NCBI RefSeq assembly: GCF_018873765.1 | Contig: NC_057920.1 | Coordinates: 15,575,307 to 15,639,306 of the forward strand | Reading direction: 5' to 3' | Source of the DNA: Telopea speciosissima | Taxonomy: Eukaryota; Streptophyta; Magnoliopsida; Proteales; Proteaceae | Length of the DNA: 64,000 nucleotides | Notes under the pieces: generated by a model | Told to the model about the DNA's origin: nothing | Seen by the model: the letters and a program-made list of their open reading frames with translations, nothing else | Databases searched by the model: none | In this document: in pieces, positions 44,824-56,800 of the stretch | Layout of the letters: each line of letters opens with the position of its first letter | Numbering within the stretch: position 1 is the first letter of the stretch | Translations under genes and position numbers: made by a program

Positions 44824-47800
44824 ATGGCGTTGGGAGGATTTGGTAGGAACTCGGGACCTTCTACTCCTAAAACTTCGAACCCATTTGAGAGCTTCCGTCG
44901 TTCTCCTCCTGTAACATTTCCTTCAAACAACTCCAGCGTCCAACAGCAATATCGAAGGTGGATTTTTCCATTTTTTTTTTCTTGTTCGTTGTTTTTATCT
45001 ATTCATCTCTAGTCATTCCATTCGTTTGGAAATCCAGAGTCCAGACTCTTTCTTGGGTTTCTTTTTTTTGGCATACATGTTCTGGTTTTGAGCAACACGA
45101 AAAAAATATAGGGTTTACTGGTTTAGTAGCCATATGAACCCCAGTAAGATCCTTTATTTTATCTTGGAAAACCCAATCATCCAAACAAAGGTACTTGAAT
45201 TTTGTGGTAACTAGGGCAAGACGTTGCACTGAATAATGGGACTCAAGCAAATTGTAAACTTCGTACCAAAAAAAAAGAAGCAAATTGTAAACTTCTATTT
45301 TCATTGTTTAGTACCATTTGGCATCAATTATGGTTTGTATGATCTCCTTGTTGAAGTTTCAAGAACCTAATCAATGCGCCTTGAGCGTAAAAATAGGAAC
45401 CACTTTTCAACCGACACCACAGGGACTACTCCACCCTCGTTGGCCATTAACCCAGCTTCTCTGTACTGACACTCGTTCTGGCCTTTGTTGTGCTTCAATA
45501 TGCCAAAAACACTCGGACTGATGAAAATCATCAAATTAGAACCTTAATCCCAGGGGACCCAATATGATAAATGTTGCTTCCCATTCTGTGCGGGCACTCA
45601 TTCTAGCCGGTCCAGGTACCTTTTTCCACCTCTGAAGCAAATCATTGTGTCCTTAACCATTTTGGTTCCTAATATAAACCTATTTTTTTGTCACTGTTTT
45701 TGAGTTTTGTTGCTGTGAGACATCTTTACAACTTATTGTGCGTATGCAATACTTATTTTGGGGGGGGGGGGGGGTGTGAGGGGGTGTATGGAAGTGCATG
45801 TTTTGAGATCCCTAAACTCAACATACCGTATCAAGAGAGGGTTTTAGTGTTTGAAAGTCATGGTTGGTGGAAATTAATATGTGTAAGCACAGCTGCAGAA
45901 TATGTAAATGATTGTTACTAGTGTATGTCATTGTAGGTGTTCTATAAAGTACTGTTCTCTGCATCTAAATTAGGAGCCTGACTATGAATAAATGAGTAAT
46001 TGCCAACCAGTTTTTAAGACTAAATTCTTTGAAACGAGCTATAATATCTCTAGACTTCAGTTGAAGGATGGTTGTTTTTTTTTTTTTTTGTGGGTAATTT
46101 ACACATACCACCCCTGAGGTTTGACGAATGGATATTTTTACCCCCCAGTTTTGGAAAATTCTGCGTACCCCCTTGAGGTTTACAAATGTTAACAAATACA
46201 CCCATTCCGTCAGTTTATGACTAACAGTGTTAGAAATGAGGTGAAATGACAAAATTACCCTTGCCAAAAAAAAAAGAAGCCTGCAACTATTCATCTTCCC
46301 CAAAAAAAACCTGCAACTCACATATCTCGATCCTCAAGCAAACCTACCCTGAAGCCAACCAAATTGGATGGTAACTGTAATAGATTAATCAACTGATACA
46401 CTATCAACCTCTTCTTTTTTTGGTTTTAATTTGTTCTTCTTTTCTGGGTTTTTGTTTGATTTTCCCCAAATCATTTAGGGTTTGAAAAAGAAGAAGATCA
46501 GTTGTTGGTATGAGAGGTGGGGCTTGAAGCATGTTTAGTTTGGGGCTTGTAGATTTCTATCGATTCCATGCCGGTCGTGCCTCGGGATTACTGGTGGCAA
46601 TGTCTCACCAACTAGATTTAGATTCCGGCAAACTCCAGCTCTGGATCTGAAACTCGAAGGAGGAGACTCTGTTGCTGTTCTTCCAACCTTGTTGATTGAA
46701 ACCGGTGGCTGAGCTCGAAAACCCTAATGAGATGCCAAGGTTATTACCTTCCTCTCCAAGGGGTGGCTGCTGAGTTGCATTCATATCTGGGTCTATTAAA
46801 CTCCTCTGTTTACTAAGCAGAGAATGCAATTCCTCCAGTAATAAGCTTCTATTCTTTCTTCTAGTTTATGGTTACTCTTCGTTTGCTGCTTTTGATGAGA
46901 GAGGAACAAGGCAAGATTGGAGATCGAAGAGGGAAGAGGCTTTTGAGAGAAAAGATAAAGAGTAGAGAAATGGGAAGGCACGAAGAAGACGGGAAGAAGA
47001 GAACTGGTCTTGCAGTTTGTCCTGATTAAGTTGTTCAGCCTGTTACCCTTTTCTTCCCTGATTCAGACTTCTTTACTCTCTCTTTTTTGTCTCATCACCA
47101 AATGAATTAATGAAACGAAAAGTGTGTCTAGAGTAGCTGTAAATTGTAAAGCAAGAAGTAAATATCAAATTAATCAAGAAAAGCCCAGTTGGTTGTTGTC
47201 CTCCATCATCACGGTCTCCTTGATTTCCTGAATCATCTTCAACACTTGCCACATTGTGGGTCTTTGCTCCGGCGACATTTGACTACATATTGCAGCGACC
47301 TCAATCAGCATTGCCAGGCAGTTCTCTTCCCCACCGTCCTCGTCCCTCGACCTCACCCATATATGAAGCTTCCTCTTCAGAAATCAATAATATCCAACGA
47401 AGAGAGAAGATTTTCAGGATACCTGCAACTCATCTTCCCCAATCGATTTGGGGAGGATGAGTTGCAGGTTTTTTTTTTTTTTCTTTTCTTGCAAGGGTAA
47501 TTTTGTCAGTTCACCTCTTATTTTTAACACTGTTAGTCATGAACTGACGGAATGGGCTTATTTGTTACTGTTTGCAAACCTCAGGGGGGTACGCAGAATT
47601 TTTCAAAACTGGGGGGTAAAAATATCCTTTCGTCAAACCTCAGGGGTGGTATGTGTAAATTACCCTTTTTTTTTTTGGTTTATTCATTAGAAACCCTAAC
47701 TGAAGAGTGAGATGACCATGAATGAGTTTGGATGAAGCATCATACTTAATGTGTACCTAACTAATTAGTCTCACGTAAATATTTACACACACTAGGATTT

Positions 47801-50800
47801 AAAGAGACAAACTGATGCAGGGATTTCGATTGTCCCTACCAGCCCCCTGGTTGACCCTACGGTTCAGCCCCAGCCAAGCCCAGAACCTGCCCAGGCTTCT
47901 CTAAGTCTGCGGTCAAATGGTTCAAGTGGTTCTTTTTTCTTTTTTGGTTAATTATTAGCCTTGCTTGGAAGGCACTAGAAAAGTATTAATTATTTTTAGT
48001 TTTTAGCTCTAGGTCTCTTTGTATTCGAAAGCATATTTATAAGCCTTTTCCTATTCCTAGACTGTTAGTTAACTCTTTTCATTTTCCTAAGTATTAGTCT
48101 AGAGTCTAGTGTTGGTCTTTAACGTTTTGATTAGTTTTTATCATTTTTATTTGTTGGGAATTTCTTTGTCTTGGAATCCCAAAGGTGTCTTTATTACTTT
48201 TTTGTAAGTTCCAAGAGGCATTAGCCTCCATGCCTAGTAAAATCATGGGAGCTTCTTGGCAACCATGAATTGAAAAAAAAAAAACTCTCTTTAAGAATTT
48301 TATTTGTGGATCTCAAGTTGCTGTGGATCGCAACAAATACACTCAAAAGTGGATCTCTTTTGGTGGCCTTGGTGGATCTCCAAGAGCTGGGCACTAGTGG
48401 ATCTCTAGTTGCCACAAATCTATCATCATTTACCTTCATTAAGTTCATGCAGCATCCAAAAACTTAACATTTGTTTTCACCCTATGGCTGATGCTCTTAT
48501 ACCAATTGATGTAGAATCTGGGAGGGATTCTTGCAGGATTGATTCTGGAGGACAACCAGCTTAAGATCAGGTTGTGTAGGACCAAAGGAGGATAGAAGGG
48601 TTGCAAGCTAGGAAGATGAAGAGTCATCTAGCCACGGTTTGAGTTTAAGATGGTTTGATGGAAAGTTGAAGATGATGGAGATGATGGTGATAGATGAAGT
48701 TGAAATTACGAGAAAGAAGATAAAAACAAAAAATAAAAGATAGCTTTGGCTGCTAGAGATCCACTAGAGCCCACCTTAGGAGTCTACCTAGGTCCACGAA
48801 AAGAGATCCACTTTTGGATGCATTTGCTGCAATCCACAGCTACTTGTGGATACACTTGAGATCCACAAGTAAAAGTCTCAAAGAGAGTTTATTTATTTAT
48901 TTATTTTCTTTTTTTCTAATTCATGGTTGCCAAGAAGCTCCCACGATTTTACTTATATAGCCAAGGCATGGAGGCTAATGCCTCTTGGAACTTACAAAAA
49001 ATAATAAAGACACCTTTGGGATTCCATGACAAGGAAATTCCCAACAAGTTAAAATGAAAAAAACTAATCAAAACATTAATGACTAAAACTAGACTTTAGA
49101 CTAATACTTAGGAAAATGAAAAGACTTAACTAATGGCCTAGGAATAGGAAAAGGTTTCTAAATATGCCTCGGGATACAAAAAGACCTAGTGCTAAAAACT
49201 AAAAATAATTAACACTATTCTAGTGCCTTCCAAGCAAGACTAATAATTAACAAAAAAAAGAACCACTTGATCATAGGCATAGGGAAGCCTGGCCAGACCA
49301 TCCACAGGGTCTGGGCTTGGCTGGGGCTGAACCGCAGGGTCAACTAGGGGGCTGGTAGGGACAACCAAAATCCCTACATCAATTCTCCTCCTCTTAAAAT
49401 CATTCGTCTTCGACGAATGTAGATGAGACAAGTAGCTGGTACAGAGATCCGGGTCGAGGCGCTTGAAGGCATCCCCGCATGGATCCAAGTGAGATTCGTC
49501 TTGGGATGACCTTTCTACTTCACCAGAAATGTTTAGTATTTTCTGCCGCTTCGAGTCATGACATTGTTATCAACTTATCATTCATAACATTCTCAAACTC
49601 GTACGAACGGTTACGAGATGGTGCAACTTCATTAGCAGTATTATGTCGAAGGTGAACACTGTTCGTCGAAGGCTTACAGTGATGCAGATTCATCACCGAA
49701 ATGTGGTTATTTCTCTAGAAATAAGTCTAGGGTTGGGTTATATGTATGTTGGGTTTTTGATCCCATGGGTTTTCTATGTAATAGGCCACTTTTATGAGTC
49801 TAAAATATGGGTAATTAGGTTGCATACGGGATTAGTTGTTTTAATTCCTTAGTTTTGATTTTTATGTAATTAGTGGTCATGTGATCACTTAAGTGATCAT
49901 GTGACTTGTTTAAGTGGTCATGTGATGTAAGTTGGGCTGGATTAGGATTCTATAAGTCCAACCAGGTTTTGAGTCTATTTCTTTTAGTATTTTAGTTTCC
50001 TAGTTAGTTTAAGTTACCCAATAGGTTAAGATTGGGTTAGGCCTTTCCTTTTTAGAGTAGAAGTCTATTTTTGAGTCTTTTATATAAGGTTGTATGGGGG
50101 TAAAACCTTGAATACGAATTTGATTAATAAAACTCAGCTTTATGCTTGTTACCTTTGTTGCTGTTGTTGCTCCTTGAGAGTGTTGCTTCCTTGTGGGTTT
50201 ATCAAGGTGGAAGGGATTGGTGGATCTCCAATCGACTCCTTGCATCGTGAAGATCGGGAGACCCCATTGTTCATCTTCAAAGCTGCTGCCATTGAAGATC
50301 TCTTCAAATCTAGTAAGTTTGAATCTGAACTTTGTTTAAACCTTCTTCTTCTCACTCCTACCCTAACTAGGATTCCTCCATAACTTCAAATCTATCCATC
50401 AGTTTCAAACCAAACTTTCAGCTTACATCCGTTACATCATTTTTGACACTCAATCCAAGTTTCATCAGATCCCCACCACCCTGAACCCTAGAATCTCCTT
50501 CTCCTACCTCTATTAGGAATTGTCTCAAATAACCTTATCTTGCTGTCCAACTCATCTAACCTACTTCCATTCACTCAAACATCATAAAACCTATACCATT
50601 AGACTTCCCTACACCTGCCTATCATTACCATATAAGACAACCCTAACCTAAACCTAACTTTAACCCTAATTTTGACCTAAAATTCAATTCTGCCCAAAAT
50701 TGCAGAATTTCAAAACTCATCCAAACCCTAACTTTTTTATACCATAATAGCCTTCTAGACCTGCCCATTAATACCCTATAAACCCCTTTCCCAATATCCA

Positions 50801-53800
50801 ACCCTAACCCTAGGAATTGACCTAATCCTAGTGCTGTCCAATCAAACCAGCAACCCCTTTTGTTATTTGATCCTGCTGTTTGGCTCCTAGTAGGTCTCCT
50901 ACCTATCTAGGACTACATTATACAGTCTGCACACAACCATTCTTCTTGCTGAACATCAGCCAACAAAGTTTGTAGACAATAACTATGCTCAGCTCCATCG
51001 CTGCACTTACAACATAAAAAAAGTAGTTCTTTCCCACCTTCATTCCCGCAGTTGCCACAAACTTGCACTTGGAATATGTTGTTACCTTTTCAGCTTCTGG
51101 AAGGTGTTGCACAACAGATGTGGGAGTTGTCTCAATAGGATCAGTTTGAGTTTGGTTGACAAGATCAAGGCTGTTGTAGGAAAGCAAAACATCAGTGACC
51201 TCAACCTCGTGGTCAGACTTATTCTCAACTACTAGAAGTCGATGTATAACATGCACTTCTTGAGTATATTCAACGTCATCACCACAATAGACCTCATTTT
51301 CATAAGGGTCATTAGCGTCGAGAAGTATTCCATCATTGATTTTTACTTCATCATTAGACTCATGACTAGCTACCACAGCATTGGTACGTTTAGTCTTTTG
51401 GGGGCAGTACTTAGCAATTTGCCTAGATTCGTTACAATAGTAACACTCCTTAGATCCAGAACCAGACTGCATAAGGGCCTTTCCGTTGTAATCAGTTCTT
51501 GAGGAAAAACCTTGCTGATTTGAGGAGGGAGGTGTTCTATAATGTGCAGCTCGGGGATGGGCAGGTCCTCTATTAAAAGGGATCTCATATGACCTAGAGG
51601 GTAGCTTCATTAATTCTTCTGTTTCTAAGGCCTTTTGATAGCAGTCCTTAATATCATAAAGACTTGTAGTACCCAAAGCTTTTCTCACTTCAGACCATAG
51701 TTGTCACGGTGTCTAGGCGACCTAAGGTGTTGGAGAGGGTCCAAAAACATGGCGACACCAACAAGGCATCCAAGGCTCCTAGACGGCGCCTAGGCGACAC
51801 CTTGACAACTATGCTTCAAACGTGAGACCAAGTTTGAATTTGGACATTAGTTGGACATCACTTACTTCAATTCCCAAACTTGAAAGTAGGACAGCAAATG
51901 ATTCCGTATCTTCGGCCACTGACAGGGTACCTTGCTTCAAGGTATTGAACTGGTCATGCAATCAGTCAACAAATGAAGGAGGAAGATAATTGTCTTTCAA
52001 ATCTTCCTTCATGTCAGCCCATGTTGTAATGGGTGTACCCTTTGATTGCATCCCATGCTCATGGATTTTCCATCATTCTCAAGCAGGACCGATGAGTTTG
52101 GTCTTGACGAGTTTGATCTTCCTATAATCGGGCATTTCAAACCATTCAAAGTAGTCATCTACAACATTCAGCCAATCAATAAATACCTGGGGATCGAGCT
52201 TTCCGTTGTATTCTTTCAACTCCATTTTTACCTTATGTGTATCATCTTGTCTTCGGGCAAGTTGGCCAGCATTTTGATCTATGTATGATCACATGTGTTC
52301 TTCAAAGGTTGCTGGATTTGGTGGAGTAGCATACAAATTGGGTGGGACTTGAGTCCTTCTTGCTGTTCTTCTTCCTCCAATGTTATAAAAGGCATGAGGC
52401 TGGTTCTCATCTCTCATTTCATGATGTTGATGAGATGAACCAGTTAGCTGGATTGCTCCACAGCCTGGAGTCTTTCAGATATGGATTTCAAAGAGTCGGC
52501 AATTTGTTGAAGGATGTGAGGATCATTTTCTCGGTTGGGGTTGCCCTCTTCTCCAGCCATGCTCTGATACCAGTTGGTGTAGAATCCAGGAGGGATTCTT
52601 GTAGGGTCGATTCTGGAGGACAACCAGATTAAGATCAGGTTGTGTAGGACCAAAAGAGGATAGAAGGGTTGCAAGCTAGGGAAGATGAAGAGTCACCTAG
52701 CCACGGTTTGGGTTTAAGGTGGTCTGATGGAAGGTTGAAGATGATAGAGATGATGGTGAGAGATGAAGTTGAAATTAAGAGAAAGAAGATAAATAGAAAA
52801 TAAGAGATAGCTTTGGCTGCTAGAGATCCACTAGAGTCCACCTTAGGAGTTCACCTAGGTCCACGAAAAGAGATCCACTTTTGGATGTATTTGTTGAGAT
52901 CCATAATCACTTGAGATCTACAAGTAAAATTCTCGAAGAGAGGTTTTTTTTTCTTTCAATTTATGGCTGCCAAGAAGCTTCCATGAGTTTACTTATATAG
53001 CCAAGGCATGGAGGCTAACTTACAAAAAGTAATATAGAGACTTTTGGGATTCCAACAAGACAAGGAAATACCCAACAAGTCAAAATGGAAAAACTGAGCA
53101 AAACATTAAAGATTAACACTAGACTCTAGCATAGTTGTCAAGGCATCGCCACGCCTTGGTCAACTAGGCGGGCGCCTTGGATGCCTTGCCCGCCTAGTTG
53201 GTGTCGCCTTGATTTTGCCCCCTCTCCATCGCCTTGGGTCGCCTAAACGCCGTGACAACTATAGACTCTAGACTAATACTTAATGAAAAGACTTAACTAA
53301 CAGCTTAGGAATAGGAAAAGGCTTATAAATATGCCTTGGAATACAAAAAGACCTAGTGCTAAAAACTAAAATGAATTAATACTATTCTAGTGCCTTCCAA
53401 GCATGGTTAATAATTAACCGAAAAAAAAACCACTTGAACCACTTGACCGTAGGCTTAGGGAAGCTTGGCCAGACCATCGGCAAGGTCTGCTCTTGGCTGG
53501 GGTTGAACCACAAGGTCAGCTAGGGGGCTGGTAGGGACAGCCGAAATCCCTGCATCACAAACTTCTCATCAAGATTAAATATGGAAAAAACTAATGACTA
53601 GCAGATATTTGGACTTATTAAATGACACCACCTGCCCAAGTGGCAAACAAGGACAAACATGGATGGGACTATGTGATAAAGGAAGCTGCACCCATGTCAG
53701 AGGTCTATTTTCAGCCCCAAATGACTAGAAGTTGCTCAAAAGTAAATGTCAAAATTTTTCTAAAGGGGACATGTTCTCTAGATCATGCTGACTAGTGTTG

Positions 53801-56800
53801 GGTTTTGGCTCGCATTTATTGCGTTGGGACTCACATGAGTTGTTAGTTTTCTGACTTGCATTGGGACTCTCTTTGTCACATGGGTAGCTTGAAGGTCAAG
53901 CTAGGAGGAGTGGAGTGCAAGAAAAGAAATCTTGTACTTCAAGTACTCTTTGTTCTCTATATATATCTTGAGAGGGAGAAAATGCCATAGAAGTGGGTCA
54001 AAAACAGTACATGCAAGTGGGTGGAGTTGTGAGAGAGTGGATTGTTTTTGGGTTTTCTGAGAGAGAGTGTACAAGGGAATTGGGTTTGGGTTTTGGGGAT
54101 TAAACTTAAACCATTCTTGTATTGTTTTCTTTCTCTTAGTGAAGAACAAGGTATTTATCCGTTGATGTAGGCAGGTATTTGGCGAACCACGTAAATATTG
54201 CGTGTTGTTATTCTTTATGTCATTTTTCTATCATTTTCTTTTCATTAGATTGTGGAGGTGTGCGCTATTGTAATCAAATCAATATATCCATATGCTTTTG
54301 TTCGTGTGTTAACCCCAACAAGTGGTATCAGAGCACGGGGTTCGTGGTGGATATTGTTTTTGATTTGATTTGTTTTTCGCATCATGGCAAGTTCGTCCAT
54401 CGCTCAATTCAAGGTGGAGCAATTTAATGGAAAGGGAGGTTTCACTCTTTGCAGAGAAGGGTGAAGGACATCTTTATTCAACAAGGTTTGGCTAAAGCAT
54501 TGAAGAGAAAGGATGGGAAGCCAGAGAAGATTAGGGGTGTCAATAGGTCGGGTTGGGCCAGGTCTGCCCTAAACCCTAACCCAACCCTAGGGGCCTTAAC
54601 CTAAACCCTAACCCAACCCAACCCAACCTTGGCAGGGCCAAAGAAACCCTCAACCCGGTCCGACCTTGCCAGGGTTTCCCCTAACCCAACCCGGCCCTGA
54701 TTGACCCTGATAGGGTCGGGCAGGCCCTGTCTTGACACTGTAATATGCTCGTTATTACAATGAAAAGAAAAAATGTATGTAGAGAAAACACGAAAAAAAG
54801 AAGAAGTGGTCCATGCTCATAGATAGAATAGAGTAAGGAGAAGGCCAAATTACAACACTGCAACATTTGATTCAACTATTGATATTCATAAACAAACAGA
54901 AAGCAAAGCAACATGGAAGAATCAACCCAAAAACTTAATAGAAACAAATGCAGAATATATAAACATCAAAACAGAGAAGAGTAAAATTCGGATATCAATC
55001 ACTACAGGCAATACCCACCCAGAGAAAAAAGAAATCACTACAGAGAAGCAATCCAACACAACTCCGGTTAATCATGAGAGCGTAAAAGGTAAAAAATTGA
55101 GAGTGGGAGAGAGACCAGATAACGAGAGAGATAGAGGGACAGAGAAGAAGCCATAACTTGTTCAACGATTTGCAGGTTGCCAAGGAGCGACGACGGCTGA
55201 AGGCTTGAGTGTTTTTCGCGTTTTCGAATTATGGCAGCCCTGAAATCCAAAAATTGAAATCTGAAAAAAAAAACCCTAAATCATAGAGAGTGGGAGAGAG
55301 ACCAGATAATGAGAGAGATAGAGGAACAAAGAAGAAGCCATACCTTGTTCAATGATTTGCAGGTTGCCAAGGAGCGACGGCGGCTGAAGGCTCGACGAGA
55401 TAACGAGAGAGATAGGGAAGGAGGAAGAGGAAGGCAGGAGCGGCGGCTTTTCTCCCTTAAGGAGTTAAGGGATCTGGAGGAAAAGTGAAAAAATGAAATG
55501 CGATGTAGGGTTTAGCCATGGGTTTTTTTTGTCTTTTCCTTAATAATATACATTAATATATATACCTATAATTAATACAGGGCCGGGCCGGGCTAAGCTC
55601 GAGGTCTTATCCCGAACCTGACCTGACCTTGCCAAGGTCAGACTAAAACTCAACCCTAACCCGCCCTTTGGGCTGACAGATCAGGGTCGGGTCCAGGCCG
55701 GGCTCAGGGCGGGTTCGGGCCAGCCGGGGCATTGTTGACACCCCTAGAGAAGATGGAAGATGACCAGTGGGAAGAGTTGGAATCGAGGTGTGTGAGCACG
55801 ATTCGACTCTGTATCTCTGATAACATTATTAACAATGTTATGGAGGAAGATTTAGCGACTGGAATTCGGCAAAAATTGGAAAAACTTTATTTGGCCAAAA
55901 GCTTGACCAATAAATTGCATCTGAAGCGGCAACTCTATCAACTCAAGATGAAGGAAGGCGGGAATCTGATGGAACACATGAATGTGTTCAATGGGATCTT
56001 GGATCAACTACGCAAAGTTGATGTCAAAATTGAGGAAGAAGACAAAGCCCTGTTGCTTCTTACCTTGCTTTTTGATTTGTATGATAGTCTGGTAACTACT
56101 CTACTATGTATATGGAGTAAGTGAAGGCAACCCTTTTGTCCCATGATACTCAAAAAAAGAAAACTCAAAATAATGGACATGATTATGCTTTGGTTACTCA
56201 GGTTGAGAATCGAAAAGGAAGGTCGTCTGATCGTGAATCAGAGAGAAGCAGATCAAAATCCAAGACAAGGAATCAGGGTGTCAAGTGCTATGGTTGCAAG
56301 GAAATTGGCCATATCAAGCGAAATTGTCCTAATCGAAAAAAGAAGAATGGCGTTGGTGGTTCTGAAAATTCCATTGTTTTATTGGGTGATGGAGATGTTC
56401 TCACAGTCTCCAAAGGTATGAATGTTTTTCACAATGATTGGATTTTAGATTCCTGTTCTGTTGTTCATGTTTGTTTTAAGAAACATTTTTTTGATACGTT
56501 CTATGAAAAGAAGGCTGGTGTATTGTCTTTGGGTGACAAAACTACTTGTGAAGTCATGGGATTTGGAACGGTGAAAATCAAAATGTTTAATGGAGTGGTG
56601 CGTACTTTGGGTGGTGTGACATATGCCCCAAATATGTGCAGGAATCTAATATCCCTTAGCCATATCCCTTAGCCAGTTAGATTTTGAGGGCTACAGGTAT
56701 TCTGCTGTAGGGGGAGTTTTGAAAATCACACGTGGTTGTATGATCCTAATGAAAGGTGAAAAGCATCAAGGGTTGTATCGTTTGCTAGGAAGCACTATTG

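Larger units (their letters stand above)
46092..47665. mobile_element. Pack-MULE with a receptor-kinase fragment
   Basis: Inverted ends about 170-180 bp long, beginning GGGTAATTTACACATACCAC on both sides and continuing through CCTGAGGTTTG, GTACGCAGAATTTT and CAAAATTACCCTTGC. Flanking 9-mers are T-rich (TTTTTTTGT / TTTTTTTTT), so the duplication is plausible but weak. No transposase. The interior carries at least one host gene fragment (47174-47368) and another unidentified open stretch on the minus strand (46600-46830). Confidence 0.82.
47813..53557 (-). mobile_element. Rearranged Ty3-type LTR element with inverted LTRs
   Basis: Three LTR copies: a truncated one in plus orientation (47813 to about 48445) and two in minus orientation (48510-49381 and 52578-53557). 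LTRs read TGATG(C/T)AGGG ... GATTCTACA. A tRNA-Met primer-binding site (TGGTATCAGAGC) lies inside the 52578-53557 LTR. Between the last two LTRs, on the minus strand, is decayed gag with a Cys-rich knuckle ([14 protein letters not shown], near 51430) and protease-like sequence; reverse transcriptase and integrase were not seen. The whole is flanked by CAAAC on both sides. Broken, with many breaks; two small MITEs and perhaps another LTR have inserted. Confidence 0.7.
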
